In this document: positions 51,790 through 60,985 of the stretch, piece by piece
Layout of the letters: each line of letters starts with the position of its first letter
Position numbering within the stretch: the first letter of the stretch is position 1
NCBI GenBank assembly: GCA_016720935.1
Contig: JADKJP010000006.1
Span: 124,001 to 188,000 of the forward strand
DNA: 64,000 nucleotides
DNA from: Bacteroidota bacterium
GTDB lineage: Bacteria; Bacteroidota; Bacteroidia; AKYH767-A; 2013-40CM-41-45
Direction: 5' to 3'
Position numbers and translations under genes: made by a program
Notes under the pieces: model-generated
The model's input: only the letters and a program-made list of their open reading frames with translations
Told to the model about the DNA's origin: nothing
Databases searched by the model: none

Positions 51790-53871
51790 AAATCTTCCAC
51801 GATTATCTTCGATGTTCGCTTTTTCCTTCAGTGCATTTTGCAATTCATAATCACTGCGGGATTTACGTTGTTCGAGGACTTGTTTGATGTTGGCAGAATA
51901 ATCGGTAGTAGGAGCCGGTTCAGTGAATGATTTAATAAACACTGCTGTTACTCCGTTATCTCCTTTGATTGGTTTTGAAAACTGACTGGCTTTCATTCCA
52001 AAAATGGCACCTACAATATTCAGCTCATTTCCGATTCCCGGGATGTATGGGTTTTGGAAGCTGATTTTGTCGGCATCGCCGGGAGTTACATTCAGTTTGT
52101 TCGCCATCGCGTCAACATTGGTTGCGCCGGTTGCGTTCATTTTTTCGATGAGCATAGCGGCTTTCTTTTCCTTGCGAGCTTCAGCAGTTACCTGTTCAAG
52201 AACTTCTTCCATTGGAAGGATTCCTTTTTCTTTTACATCGGTAAGATGAGCAACAACATATTTATCACCGAAAGTGAATGCTTTTGAAATATCACCTTTG
52301 TTTGCCTGATAAGCCCAACGTACCAATTCGCGTGGAGATTCAAGTCCGGGAACGCTTTTATCTGTTTCACGGATGTTATCAGCGATACGTTTATTGAGAC
52401 CTTGCTTCACAACAGCGCTGTCAAAAAGTACAGCGGTATTATTTGTAGCGGCAAACTGATTTGCCTTATTGAACATATCATCGTAAGTCTTTTGTGAAGG
52501 CTCCACTTTACGTTCAACCACCGCGAACTGCATCTGACGTGAGGTAGCTCCTTTTTCCATTACTTCAATAAGGTGTACACCAAACTGTGATACAACAATT
52601 GGCATATCGCCTTTTTTGCCATCAAAACATGCATCGTTGAAAGGCTTAACCATCATGCCCGGTTTGAACCAGCCAAGATCTCCGCCTTTGGCGCCAGAAC
52701 CCGGATCTTGTGAAAAACGTGTTGCCAGGTCGGCGAATTTGGAACCTTTCTTGATCGCGTTTTTCAAACTATCAGCAAGAGCCATAGCCTTTGTTGTATC
52801 GTTATTCTCGATCTTCACCAGGATGTGACGGGCTTTCACAGAATCAGCAACGAATTTTTCAGCTGTTGATCTTGCAAGTTTCAATACGCCATTCTCGTTG
52901 TAAGGTCCGATCAAAGTACCGATAGGAGAGGAGAAAAGTGTATCCAGCATAGGCTTTGTTCCTTTTGCATGGAAAGCAGAATCAAAAGGCGCATCACTGT
53001 TTTGTGCAACAAAAGCAATCGGGTTTTCACTGACAGCGAATTCATCTTTTTTCTTTGTTACCCATTCGTTGACTTTCTGCATATCGTCTGCGGAAGGCTG
53101 AACATCAAAAGCGACATATTCAACTTTGCGCATGGTTTCAGCCTGTTTGTACTTGCTCTGATTCGCGTTGTAATAATTGCGCAGATCATTTTCTTCAACA
53201 GCTACAGTAGTATCCATAATTGTATTGTAGTCAAGTCGTACAAATCGGATACTGGCAGTACGTTGTCCTTCATCGTATGCGCGTTTTGCCTCTTCAGTTG
53301 GAACAAAGAGTCCTGCTTTGATAAGGTCTTTGTATTTGGCAGCGATGCGCTCATCACGCATTGCATCTTCAAATTGTTTCCACTGGCGCTGTACGCTTTC
53401 TTCACGGTTAGGAAGATCTTTCAGGAATTTAATAACCGCGTTAGGATCGAAAACATTTGTTTTCGGATCTGTGAAAGCCTGTTTTACCTGTGGGTGAGCA
53501 TTCGGTCCTGTACACATTTCGTACAGTTCTTCCGGACTGCAGGAGAGACCGAGTTTTTTATATTCTTCACCGAGCGTATTTTCATTTACAAACATCGACC
53601 AGGATTGTTCACGCAACATGTCCTGAGTGTTTTGATCAATGGTTTCTGTACGGGTGTTGAGTTTGTAATTTTCGGTCAATGTCTCTACCCGTTTTTCAAA
53701 TTCCGAGTAGCGCACTTTTACACCACCGATTTCTCCAACGACATCACTGTTGCGGTGTAACAAACCTGTGTTGGATGTAACCAGGTCACCGAGGATGAAG
53801 AGGAGCATCGAAACACCGACAAACACGATGAGCAAACCAACGCGTTTCCGGATTCTGCCAATAACTGCCAT
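51784..53871 (-). CDS. Periplasmic peptidyl-prolyl isomerase, PpiD/SurA-like
   Basis: This 695-residue inner-membrane-anchored foldase has an N-terminal helix (LLIVFVGVSMLLFILGDLVTS), the usual PpiD start. A SurA_N-like chaperone part (about 30-330) follows. A parvulin domain starts near 346 (ARHILVKIENND, KKGSKFADLATRFSQDPGSGAKGGDLGWF, VVSQFGVHLIEV). A C-terminal helical region completes it. It assists folding of outer-membrane proteins. The stop overlaps the tail of the repeat element at 51694-51789. Neighbours upstream (minus strand) are the GldE/CorC, small membrane and lptC genes, an order common in Bacteroidota. Confidence 0.93.
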   Translation of the reverse strand: MAVIGRIRKRVGLLIVFVGVSMLLFILGDLVTSNTGLLHRNSDVVGEIGGVKVRYSEFEKRVETLTENYKLNTRTETIDQNTQDMLREQSWSMFVNENTLGEEYKKLGLSCSPEELYEMCTGPNAHPQVKQAFTDPKTNVFDPNAVIKFLKDLPNREESVQRQWKQFEDAMRDERIAAKYKDLIKAGLFVPTEEAKRAYDEGQRTASIRFVRLDYNTIMDTTVAVEENDLRNYYNANQSKYKQAETMRKVEYVAFDVQPSADDMQKVNEWVTKKKDEFAVSENPIAFVAQNSDAPFDSAFHAKGTKPMLDTLFSSPIGTLIGPYNENGVLKLARSTAEKFVADSVKARHILVKIENNDTTKAMALADSLKNAIKKGSKFADLATRFSQDPGSGAKGGDLGWFKPGMMVKPFNDACFDGKKGDMPIVVSQFGVHLIEVMEKGATSRQMQFAVVERKVEPSQKTYDDMFNKANQFAATNNTAVLFDSAVVKQGLNKRIADNIRETDKSVPGLESPRELVRWAYQANKGDISKAFTFGDKYVVAHLTDVKEKGILPMEEVLEQVTAEARKEKKAAMLIEKMNATGATNVDAMANKLNVTPGDADKISFQNPYIPGIGNELNIVGAIFGMKASQFSKPIKGDNGVTAVFIKSFTEPAPTTDYSANIKQVLEQRKSRSDYELQNALKEKANIEDNRGRFY

Positions 53872-54174
53872 AAATTATATGAGTTTGAAGTTAAATATTT
53901 GATAAGGTATCTTTCGGAAACAATGCAATGCCTTGCTAATCAGATGATTGCATAGACTTATGCATAGATTTTCCTCAAAATGAGGGGCGAATATACAATA
54001 AGCAGGGCAAATCGCCAAGTTCGGAGTGAATGTAAGTCCCTCTGCTCAAGGCGGCTAAAGCCCTGTAATTTGCTTAGAAGGCAGGCATACGATGAAGCTC
54101 CGGAAACGTTTGATTTTTGCAAAAAAAACAGCAGGTAAATTTTTCCGAAATCAGCCGGATATTTTCAGGAGATT
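53872..54174. other. 303-bp intergenic region with a possible minus-strand promoter at 53988-53995
   Basis: The gap between the foldase and GldE-like genes contains TATATTCGCCCC (minus strand, 53984-53995), the same -7 variant as upstream of serA. A short CCTCA/TGAGG hairpin (53973-53985) overlaps it. I see no coding potential; the one open frame here (54092-54295) has no homologue that I recognise and runs into the GldE-like gene. Confidence 0.4.
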
Positions 54175-55452
54175 TCAGTCCTCCGGATTGATTTTAAGCC
54201 GTACCTGTTCGATACGGTTATTATTCATTTTCACGGCAGTAAAAGTGAATGGAGGTATGACAATCTCTTCACCCGCTTCCGGAATATTTTCATGATGATG
54301 AAAAATGAAGCCGCTGAGGGTTTCATAGGATTCGGACTCGGGAATGTTGAGTTCGTATTTATTGTTCAGATAATCGATTTCCAAACGCCCAGAAAGCATG
54401 TATTCCTTGTCGTTGATTTTCTTTTCTGTTTCTTCCGGAATATCATGTTCGTCCTGAATTTCACCGAAGATTTCTTCGATGACGTCTTCAATTGTCACCA
54501 TTCCTGCCGTACCTCCGAATTCATCCACTACAACAGCTACACTCCTGTGCTGGTTGGTGAATTGTTTCAGCAATTCATTCGCGCTCATCACTTCAGGAAC
54601 GATGCTTACAGGTAATAAAACCTGGACGATCTCCGATGGTTTTTTGAACATCTCTGATGAGTGAACAAAACCAATAATGTTATCAATGGAATCGCGGTAG
54701 ATAAGGATTTTAGAAAGTTTTGTTTCGATGAATACTTTATTCAGCGATGCAATGGATTCCGTTACATCGAGCGCGATGATTTCTTTTCGTGGAACCATAC
54801 ATTCACGCACTTTCACTTCTTTAAAATCCAATGCATTCTGAAAGATCCGGATTTCGGTGTCCATTTCTTCCACCTGGCTGTTTTTGCTGGTCAGTTCACG
54901 GATGTAAAAATCAAGATCCACACGTCCGAACACCGGTCGTTCTTCCACGAAATCTATCCTGAAAATGCTACGCATGATAAAACGGGACAATCCTATGATG
55001 ACCCACATAACAGGATACAAGAGGTAATACATCATCAGCAAAGGAACTGCCAATACCCGAAGGATTCCATTCGGATTGATCCGGAACAGCACCTTCGGAA
55101 TAAACTCCGCTGCTACAAGGATAATGAGTGTACTGAACAAAGTCTGAATGATGAGCAGCATCCCTTCGCCGTGCATTTGTCTGGGCAAAATCGACCGGAG
55201 GAGATCCAGCGTAAGAATATCTTCCGCCATGATGGTACCATATATGACAAGCGCGATGTTGTTCGCGATCAGCATTGTGGCGATAAAATTGGAAGGCAAT
55301 TTGATGAAATTCCAGATGATTCGGGCTGAAAAACTGCCCTGACTGCGGTCCAGCTCGATCCGCAATTTATTTGCTGAAATAAAGGCGATTTCACTTCCCG
55401 CGGCAAATGCGGAACACAAAAGTGTGAGTAAAATAATACTCCAATTAGACAT
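54175..55452 (-). CDS. CorC/HlyC family membrane protein (GldE-like)
   Basis: This 425-residue protein has an N-terminal DUF21/CNNM transmembrane domain (SIILLTLLCSAFAAGSEIAFISANKLRIELDRSQG, IATMLIANNIALVIYGTIMAEDIL). Two CBS motifs follow (ECMVPRKEIIALDVTESIASLNKVFIETKLSKILIYRDSIDNIIGFVHSSEMF, EVMSANELLKQFTNQHRSVAVVVDEFGGTAGMVTIEDVIEEIFGEI). A C-terminal CorC_HlyC domain has LSGRLEIDYLN. The family handles divalent cations. In gliding Bacteroidota GldE is a close relative that supports GldI/GldG-type motility, but the motility role cannot be read here. Confidence 0.88.
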   Translation of the reverse strand: MSNWSIILLTLLCSAFAAGSEIAFISANKLRIELDRSQGSFSARIIWNFIKLPSNFIATMLIANNIALVIYGTIMAEDILTLDLLRSILPRQMHGEGMLLIIQTLFSTLIILVAAEFIPKVLFRINPNGILRVLAVPLLMMYYLLYPVMWVIIGLSRFIMRSIFRIDFVEERPVFGRVDLDFYIRELTSKNSQVEEMDTEIRIFQNALDFKEVKVRECMVPRKEIIALDVTESIASLNKVFIETKLSKILIYRDSIDNIIGFVHSSEMFKKPSEIVQVLLPVSIVPEVMSANELLKQFTNQHRSVAVVVDEFGGTAGMVTIEDVIEEIFGEIQDEHDIPEETEKKINDKEYMLSGRLEIDYLNNKYELNIPESESYETLSGFIFHHHENIPEAGEEIVIPPFTFTAVKMNNNRIEQVRLKINPED

Positions 55453-55471
55453 TACTGTAATTTAAACAGGG

Positions 55472-55479
55472 CGAATATA
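55472..55479 (-). promoter_or_regulatory. Possible -7 element of the GldE-like gene (TATATTCG on the minus strand)
   Basis: TTTGTATATTCGCCC reads toward the ATG at 55452, only 20 bp upstream. It is the third copy of the TATnTTCGCCC variant in the window. The distance would leave almost no leader. Confidence 0.3.
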
Positions 55480-55500
55480 CAAAGGAAAAAATTGATCACG

Positions 55501-55622
55501 GGGTTTAGAGTTCCGGGTTCCGAGTTTCGGGTTGTTCGTTCCAGGTTGAAAGAAAGTACGATTGAAAGTGTGATACCGACCACTAAGCACTAACCACTAA
55601 GCACTAACCACTACCCACTACC
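55501..55622. repeat. Intergenic short-word repeats (GTTCCGGG words, then CACTAACCACTA words)
   Basis: GTTTAGAGTTCCGGGTT and CCGAGTTTCGGGTTG words at 55501-55547 share the vocabulary of the mreB-mreC gap. A second block (55579-55622) repeats CACTAAGCACTAACCACTA. The two blocks are separated by about 30 bp of unique sequence. Confidence 0.55.
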
Positions 55623-55832
55623 TCAATGGTACTGCTTCGCCTCCTTCTCCTTCTGATACTGTTCCATCCGGATCCGTTGTTTTTTCCTGACGGTATACAT
55701 GAGCAAAGCTACACCCGTGATTGCGAGCATCCAGATGGCAGCCTGCCAGCCGTCGGTGAAAAACTGGTATGCGGAGATCATCCCGGTAGAAACGGAGATA
55801 ATCAGCCAGGACATTTCAAGAATCCTTAACAT
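55623..55832 (-). CDS. Small two-helix membrane protein of unknown function
   Basis: This 69-residue protein from ATG 55832 has two hydrophobic helices (SWLIISVSTGMISAYQFF and WQAAIWMLAITGVALLMYTV). A basic C-terminal tail is rich in Lys, Arg, Gln and Glu (RKKQRIRMEQYQKEKEAKQYH), likely a coiled coil. A longer open frame upstream (to 55916) lies inside lptC and is not expected to be used. It overlaps the lptC stop by 17 bp and sits before the GldE-like gene. Similar tiny genes are common at this place in Bacteroidota; the function is unknown. Confidence 0.65.
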   Translation of the reverse strand: MLRILEMSWLIISVSTGMISAYQFFTDGWQAAIWMLAITGVALLMYTVRKKQRIRMEQYQKEKEAKQYH

Positions 55833-56371
55833 GGGTTGAAGTATTGATAGGAATGGTTCCTCTGGTTTTGAAAATTTTGTATTTGGTAAAATCTTCGTTG
55901 GCTTCGAAACCATCACCGTAGATGATTTGATCCTTCGTTGTGATTTTTACAAATTCGTCACTGATTAATTTCTGTTTTTTCATCCCAAATGAGATGTTCC
56001 GTATTAAGCCGATCGCCTTTTGATTGACAACCACCACATTTTTCCTGGCCTCCATGCGCTGATCTCTTTCATACCTGATTCCATAATCAGCATCCAGTTT
56101 ACTTTTACATTCAACTGGTTATCATAGAAAATCGCGCGTAGCCCTTACTGCATTTCAATATACGGATTTTCTGATTCATAGCGATCAAGAACCGGTGCTG
56201 TCAACTCTACCTGAACACGTGCAGAAGCGCTGTACAGGATTTTGATATTTTTGCGGTTTCTGTCGGGGTTTTTTCACCTTTTCCGTACAATTTGACCTTG
56301 TTTAGGTCATTTTCGCATGAAATGAAAAAGATACCGAGCATACCCAATAGCACTCCCTCTTTCATTTTCAT
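55816..56371 (-). pseudogene. lptC: LptC-like LPS export protein, decayed (four frameshifts and one stop)
   Basis: Joined over several frames, the minus strand reads MKMKEGVLLGMLGIFFISCEND (lipoprotein-like signal), then LYSASARVQVELTAPVLDRYESENPYIEM. GLRAIFYDNQLNVK, KLDADYGIRYERDQRMEARKNVVVVNQK and KLISDEFVKITTKDQIIYGDGFEANEDFTKYKI follow. The last part is diagnostic of Bacteroidota LptC. Defects: a missing A near 56246, an in-frame TAA near 56146, a missing base near 56105, a missing G near 56019 and an extra A near 55978. Correcting the indels gives 558 nt (186 codons), a plausible LptC size. The longest intact frame is only 79 residues (55816-56055). Confidence 0.8.
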
Positions 56372-56592
56372 AATACAAACCTAAGGCATTCCTTGAAAAA
56401 AGCCAAAGCTTAAACGAGGAATAAGCTGGATTGCTTTGTTTATTATTTGGATTCGCCCAAAATTCCATTTTGCACCAGTTTGTCTTTGAATCCTGACCTG
56501 ATTCCGAGACAATGATGGTGTAAAAGATTCACGCTACTGAATTTGCCTTGTTAACAAAAGGTTAATCCTCTCCGACCTTTTAGCTTTTATTT

Positions 56593-56600
56593 TACTTTTG
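56593..56600 (+). promoter_or_regulatory. -7 element (TACTTTTG) of the M13 peptidase gene
   Basis: An exact TAnnTTTG match lies 31 bp before the ATG, without a perfect -33 TTTG at 19 bp. Confidence 0.5.
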
Positions 56601-56630
56601 TACTGCAAAAAAATAATTTACAATTAACAG

Positions 56631-58676
56631 ATGAAAAAACCAATTCTTGCGGTAGCCGCAACTGCGATTGCAGCTTCAGCAACCATTTACAGCTGTACAC
56701 AGAGTGAAGCAAAAAAAGGAGTAGGCATTGATCTTGCGAATTTTGATACAACTGTCAGCCCGAAAAATGATTTCTTCCATTACGCGAATGGTGGATGGAT
56801 CAAAGCCAATCCAATTCCTGCCGATCAGGTACGTTGGGGATCCTTCAGCATCCTCGGGGATAACAACCGCAAATACCTGCGTGATATCCAGGAAGCCGCT
56901 GCAGCAAAACAAGGTGCTGCAAAAGGAAGTCCGGAACAATTGGTAGGAGATTTCTGGTACAGTGCAATGGACACTGCGAAAATTGAAAGTCTTGGTACCA
57001 CTCCGATCAAAGGAGAAATGGAGAGCATCGAGAAGATCGCTGATATAAAAGGTATAATGTCTTATACTGCAAAATTACAAATGTGGGGAGCGAACCCAAT
57101 GTTTGGTTTTTACGCGGGACAGGATCCAAAAAATAGTGAAGTAGTTGTTCCTCAGATTTACCAGGGTGGATTGTCTTTACCGGATCGCGATTATTATCTG
57201 AAGAACGATGATCATTCCAAACAAATCCGTGAGGAGTTTGTGAAGCACGTGAGCAAAATGTTTGAACTCTATGGCCTCGATGCGGCAACTTCAAAAAAAT
57301 ACGCGGACGTTGTAATGGGTATTGAAACAAAACTCGCTTCAGCATCCATGACACGTACGGAATTGCGTGATCCTTTTAAAACCTATAACAAAGTTACCAT
57401 TACGGATCTTGACGCGATTACTCCATCTATCAAATGGGCCGACATGATGGACCAAATGGCAGTTCACGGTAAATACGATTATCTGGTGCTGGGTCAGCCT
57501 GAATTTTTGAAAGAACTCGAAAACCAGGTAAAGAGCAATTCTCTCGATAACTGGAAAATCTACATGAAGTGGAATTTATTGAATCTCGCAGGTAATGTTC
57601 TGAATAATGACCTGGTGATGCAAGATTTCTATTTCAATAACCAGGTTTTGAACGGGCAAAAAGCAATTCAGCCGCGCTGGAAACGCATGACTTCACTCAG
57701 TGATGGTTTGATTGGTGATGCATTGGGACAGTTGTATGTTGCAAAATATTTCCCACCGGATGCAAAGAAAAAAGCGGATGAGCTTGTTGCCAATCTGATG
57801 GCTGTATACGACGAACGTATTCAGAAACTGGATTGGATGAGCGATGTAACCAAGAAAAAAGCTTTGGAAAAATTACACACCATCACTCCAAAGATCGGTT
57901 ATCCTTCCAAATGGAAAGATTATGCCGGACTTGACATTACTCGTGATAATTTCTTCCAGAATTTAATGAATGCCACCAAATGGAATTATGAATACATGAT
58001 CAACCAGATTGGTAAGCCTGTTGACAAAACACAGTGGGGAATGACACCTCCAACAGTAAATGCATATTACAATCCTTCCAATAATGAGATCGTATTCCCT
58101 GCAGGAATTCTTCAGCCACCATTCTTCAATAAAGACGCTGATGACGCTGTTAACTACGGTGGAATCGGTGCGGTAATTGGCCACGAGATTACACATGGAT
58201 TCGATGATGAAGGACGTAACTTTGATGCCAAAGGAAACCTGAATAGCTGGTGGCTTCCGGAAGATTCAGCAAAATTTGTTGCAAAAGCTCAGCTGATCAT
58301 TGATCAGTTCAATGGTTACAAAGTGCTGGATACACTAGCTGTAAATGGAAACCTCACACTTGGTGAAAACATCGCTGACCTTGGTGGAATTACCATCGCT
58401 TACGAAGCATTTAAACGTACTAAGCAAGGACAAGGCAATGAGAAGATTGATGGATTGACTCCGGAGCAAAGATTCTTCCTCGGTTTCGCGACCATCTGGG
58501 CCGGAAATATCCGACCGGAAGCTGCGGCGCAACGGATCATTACAGATCCACATTCTCCTGCACAGTATCGTGTAAACGGACCACTGAGCAATATCGATCA
58601 ATTCTATAAAGCGTTTGGTATTCAGGAAGGTGACGCATTGTACCGTCCGGATTCATCACGCGCTAAAATCTGGTAA
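56631..58676 (+). CDS. M13 family zinc metallopeptidase (neprilysin/PepO-like)
   Basis: This 681-residue exported lipoprotein has a lipobox in SATIYSCTQ. The large N-terminal M13 domain contains DTTVSPKNDFFHYANGGWIKANPIPADQVRWGSF. The catalytic domain has H518, E519 and H522 in VIGHEITHGFDDEGRNFD, and the third ligand E579 in LGENIADLGG. NAYYNPSNNEIVFPAGILQPPFF precedes it. The C-terminal Trp is characteristic. It cleaves peptides in the periplasm or at the cell surface. Length is normal. A strong terminator follows. Confidence 0.96.
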   Translation: MKKPILAVAATAIAASATIYSCTQSEAKKGVGIDLANFDTTVSPKNDFFHYANGGWIKANPIPADQVRWGSFSILGDNNRKYLRDIQEAAAAKQGAAKGSPEQLVGDFWYSAMDTAKIESLGTTPIKGEMESIEKIADIKGIMSYTAKLQMWGANPMFGFYAGQDPKNSEVVVPQIYQGGLSLPDRDYYLKNDDHSKQIREEFVKHVSKMFELYGLDAATSKKYADVVMGIETKLASASMTRTELRDPFKTYNKVTITDLDAITPSIKWADMMDQMAVHGKYDYLVLGQPEFLKELENQVKSNSLDNWKIYMKWNLLNLAGNVLNNDLVMQDFYFNNQVLNGQKAIQPRWKRMTSLSDGLIGDALGQLYVAKYFPPDAKKKADELVANLMAVYDERIQKLDWMSDVTKKKALEKLHTITPKIGYPSKWKDYAGLDITRDNFFQNLMNATKWNYEYMINQIGKPVDKTQWGMTPPTVNAYYNPSNNEIVFPAGILQPPFFNKDADDAVNYGGIGAVIGHEITHGFDDEGRNFDAKGNLNSWWLPEDSAKFVAKAQLIIDQFNGYKVLDTLAVNGNLTLGENIADLGGITIAYEAFKRTKQGQGNEKIDGLTPEQRFFLGFATIWAGNIRPEAAAQRIITDPHSPAQYRVNGPLSNIDQFYKAFGIQEGDALYRPDSSRAKIW

Positions 58677-58690
58677 TTTGATTTTTTTTG

Positions 58691-58726
58691 AAAAGCCCTG
58701 CGCATTCTGTGCAGGGCTTTTTTTTT
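58691..58726 (+). terminator. Rho-independent terminator of the M13 peptidase gene
   Basis: The stem AAAAGCCCTGC/GCAGGGCTTTT is extended by inner pairs to a TTC loop and followed by eight or more T. Confidence 0.92.
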
Positions 58727-58798
58727 ACAATCGCCCGGAATATTTTTTTTCTTTTCATTCAACAAGTACACGTGGAAGCACGTAGCTTTGAGCCAACA

Positions 58799-60061
58799 AT
58801 GAGTCCTGAACAATTTTCATTTTCTGATTTCAAGCTAAACAAACAATTGCTCACTGCGGTTGAGGAAGCAGGATTTCACACGCCAACCGCGATTCAGCGA
58901 AAGGCCATTCCATTGATCCTCGGCGGGAGCGATATCCTTGGTATCGCTCAGACAGGTACCGGTAAAACCGCGGCTTATCTTTTGCCTGTGTTGATGAAGA
59001 TTAAGTTTGCCCAAGGAACTGACCCCAGAGCATTAATCATGGTGCCAACACGTGAACTGGCGATGCAGGTTGCCGAGCACATCCGCATGTTCGCGAAAAA
59101 TACTGATTTAAGATTTCTGGCCGTTTATGGTGGAGTGGGGCTTAAGCCACAAGTGGAAGCATTGGCAAAAGGAATTGATATCCTTGTAGCCACACCGGGA
59201 CGTTTGATGGACTTGTATTTGCCCGGACATCTGAACCTGAAAGATATCCGGATCTTTGTACTGGATGAAGCGGAACGATTGCTGGATATGGGATTCAAAC
59301 ATCAGATCGACAGAATTCTTGAAGTAGTTCCCCGAAAGCGTCAGAATCTTTTATTCACCGCGACATGGAACGACAAGATAAAACAAGTGTCTCAGAACTT
59401 CCTTGTTTCTCCTACAGAAATCCGCATCGCTCCGGAGATCAAAACAGCGAAAACTGTTTCACAGGTTGTGTATTTTGTTCCAAACCTGAGAACTAAAATC
59501 AACCTTCTCGAATTTCTGATTGAAGATCCTTCTTTTCGCAAAGTCATTGTTTTCTGTAAAACAAAAAGTACCGCGACAAATCTGTCACGATATCTGACTA
59601 GAAAATATGGAGATGAATTTGTACGAGTCGTCCATGGAAACAAAGACCAGAATACCCGATTAAATTCCATCAAAGCGTTTAAAGAAGAACAGGTTCGTTT
59701 TCTCGTAACAACGGATGTTGCCGCAAGAGGGATAGACATTGATGAAGTAAGTCATGTTATCAATTTTGATGTTCCGCTGGTGTACGAAGATTACATACAT
59801 CGTATCGGTCGAACCGGTCGCGCTTTTCGCACCGGTGATTCCATTACCTTTTGCGCTCCGAACGATGAATATCATTTGAAGAAAATTCAAAAGCTTATCG
59901 GACAAAAAATCCCTGTCCAAATAATGCCTGAACATATTGAAATTACAGAAACACCTTATGAAGAACGACAGGCTATTCTTCGTGAAGTGGACATGCAAAG
60001 AAGAAAAGATAACCCGGCTTATCAGGGAGCTTTTCATGAAAAGAAAAAAAGGAGTAAATAA
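58799..60061 (+). CDS. DEAD-box RNA helicase
   Basis: This 420-residue protein has a Q motif (FSDFKLNKQLLTAVEEAGFHTPTAIQRKAIP). Walker A is AQTGTGKT (50-57), with PTRELAMQV and TPGRLMDLYLPG. DEAE is at 156-159, motif III is read as FTATW (usually SAT), and motif VI HRIGRTGRA begins at H334. A C-terminal basic extension (QRRKDNPAYQGAFHEKKKRSK) suits RNA binding, as in RhlE-like enzymes. The start is ATG 58799, where the family N-terminus begins; the longer open frame is spurious and would run into the terminator. Confidence 0.93.
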   Translation: MSPEQFSFSDFKLNKQLLTAVEEAGFHTPTAIQRKAIPLILGGSDILGIAQTGTGKTAAYLLPVLMKIKFAQGTDPRALIMVPTRELAMQVAEHIRMFAKNTDLRFLAVYGGVGLKPQVEALAKGIDILVATPGRLMDLYLPGHLNLKDIRIFVLDEAERLLDMGFKHQIDRILEVVPRKRQNLLFTATWNDKIKQVSQNFLVSPTEIRIAPEIKTAKTVSQVVYFVPNLRTKINLLEFLIEDPSFRKVIVFCKTKSTATNLSRYLTRKYGDEFVRVVHGNKDQNTRLNSIKAFKEEQVRFLVTTDVAARGIDIDEVSHVINFDVPLVYEDYIHRIGRTGRAFRTGDSITFCAPNDEYHLKKIQKLIGQKIPVQIMPEHIEITETPYEERQAILREVDMQRRKDNPAYQGAFHEKKKRSK

Positions 60062-60106
60062 ATTTAGAAATGTAATTAAGTCTGTTCATTTGACTGTTGA
60101 ATTTGT

Positions 60107-60985
60107 ATGACGGATTCTCCCAAAAACAAAGCATACATTCTGATAACTATTCTCGCCGTGATCTGGGGGAGTTCCTTCATCCTGATCAAACGAGGAATTG
60201 AAGTATATACACCCGGACAAGTCGGTGCATTGCGCATTTTCGTTTCAGCGCTGGCATTGATTCCTTTTGTATTTCGTTCGTTCGGAAAAATTGAACCCGG
60301 GAAATGGAAATATCTCGCTGCAACCGGATTGCTTGGCAATGGAATTCCCGCGGTCTTATTTCCTTTAGCAGAGACAAACATCAGCAGCGCTGTTGCTGGA
60401 ATGATTAATTCCCTCACTCCAATTTTTACGCTCATTGCTGGAATGTTGTTTTTTGGAATGCAGGCGGGGAGAAGCAGAATCACCGGTTTATTCATTGGAC
60501 TCATCGGTGCAATGCTTCTTATTTTTGGAAGAACAGGAGGTACGATAGAAGGCAATCCGAATTATGCATGGATCATCGTCGCTGCGACGGTCTGTTACGC
60601 GCTAAGTGTAAATATCATTCGATCTCACTTGTCTACCATTGGTTCAATCAACAACACCGGTTTTGCGCTCCTCATTGTTGGAATTCCAATGGGAATTTAC
60701 CTGTTCAGCACTGATTTTATTGTCAGGACACAAACTGTTCCCGGCGCGGGTTTCAGTCTGATGTGTGTTGTGCTTCTGGGTTTGCTGAGTACTGCTTTGT
60801 CGACAGTATTATTCAATCAGCTCATTAAAATTTCCGGTGCATTGGTAGCTTCATCTGTAACCTATCTGATTCCAATTGTTGCCACCATCTGGGGATTGGC
60901 GGATCATGAATCACTTGGTTATTTGCATCTTGCCGGACTGGGAGGCATTCTTGGTGGAGTATACCTCATCAATAAGAAAAGCTGA
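60107..60985 (+). CDS. EamA/DMT-family transporter
   Basis: This 292-residue protein has ten predicted helices in two EamA repeats (ILAVIWGSSFILIKRGIEVYTPGQVGALRIFVSALALIPFVF; and the second half with VAATVCYALSVNIIRSHL and ISGALVASSVTYLIPIVATIWGLADHESLGYLHLAGLGGILGGVYLI). DMT members usually export metabolites; the substrate is unknown. The last 67 bases are also read, in the other direction, by the extended dipeptidase frame (see findings). A strong terminator hairpin lies 18 bp after the stop. Confidence 0.9.
   Translation: MTDSPKNKAYILITILAVIWGSSFILIKRGIEVYTPGQVGALRIFVSALALIPFVFRSFGKIEPGKWKYLAATGLLGNGIPAVLFPLAETNISSAVAGMINSLTPIFTLIAGMLFFGMQAGRSRITGLFIGLIGAMLLIFGRTGGTIEGNPNYAWIIVAATVCYALSVNIIRSHLSTIGSINNTGFALLIVGIPMGIYLFSTDFIVRTQTVPGAGFSLMCVVLLGLLSTALSTVLFNQLIKISGALVASSVTYLIPIVATIWGLADHESLGYLHLAGLGGILGGVYLINKKS

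Noticed and set aside
52969..53760. 263-codon plus-strand frame
   Set aside because: It is antisense to the well-supported PpiD/SurA-like gene; its Phe/Cys-rich composition is typical of an antisense shadow.
54092..54295. Plus-strand small open frame in the foldase-GldE gap
   Set aside because: It runs into the GldE-like gene on the opposite strand, has no recognisable features and no clear start context.
54661..55329. 222-codon plus-strand frame
   Set aside because: It is antisense to the GldE/CorC-like gene.
58688..58798. Extended DEAD-box helicase start
   Set aside because: The extension would run through the terminator hairpin of the preceding gene and lacks family similarity.
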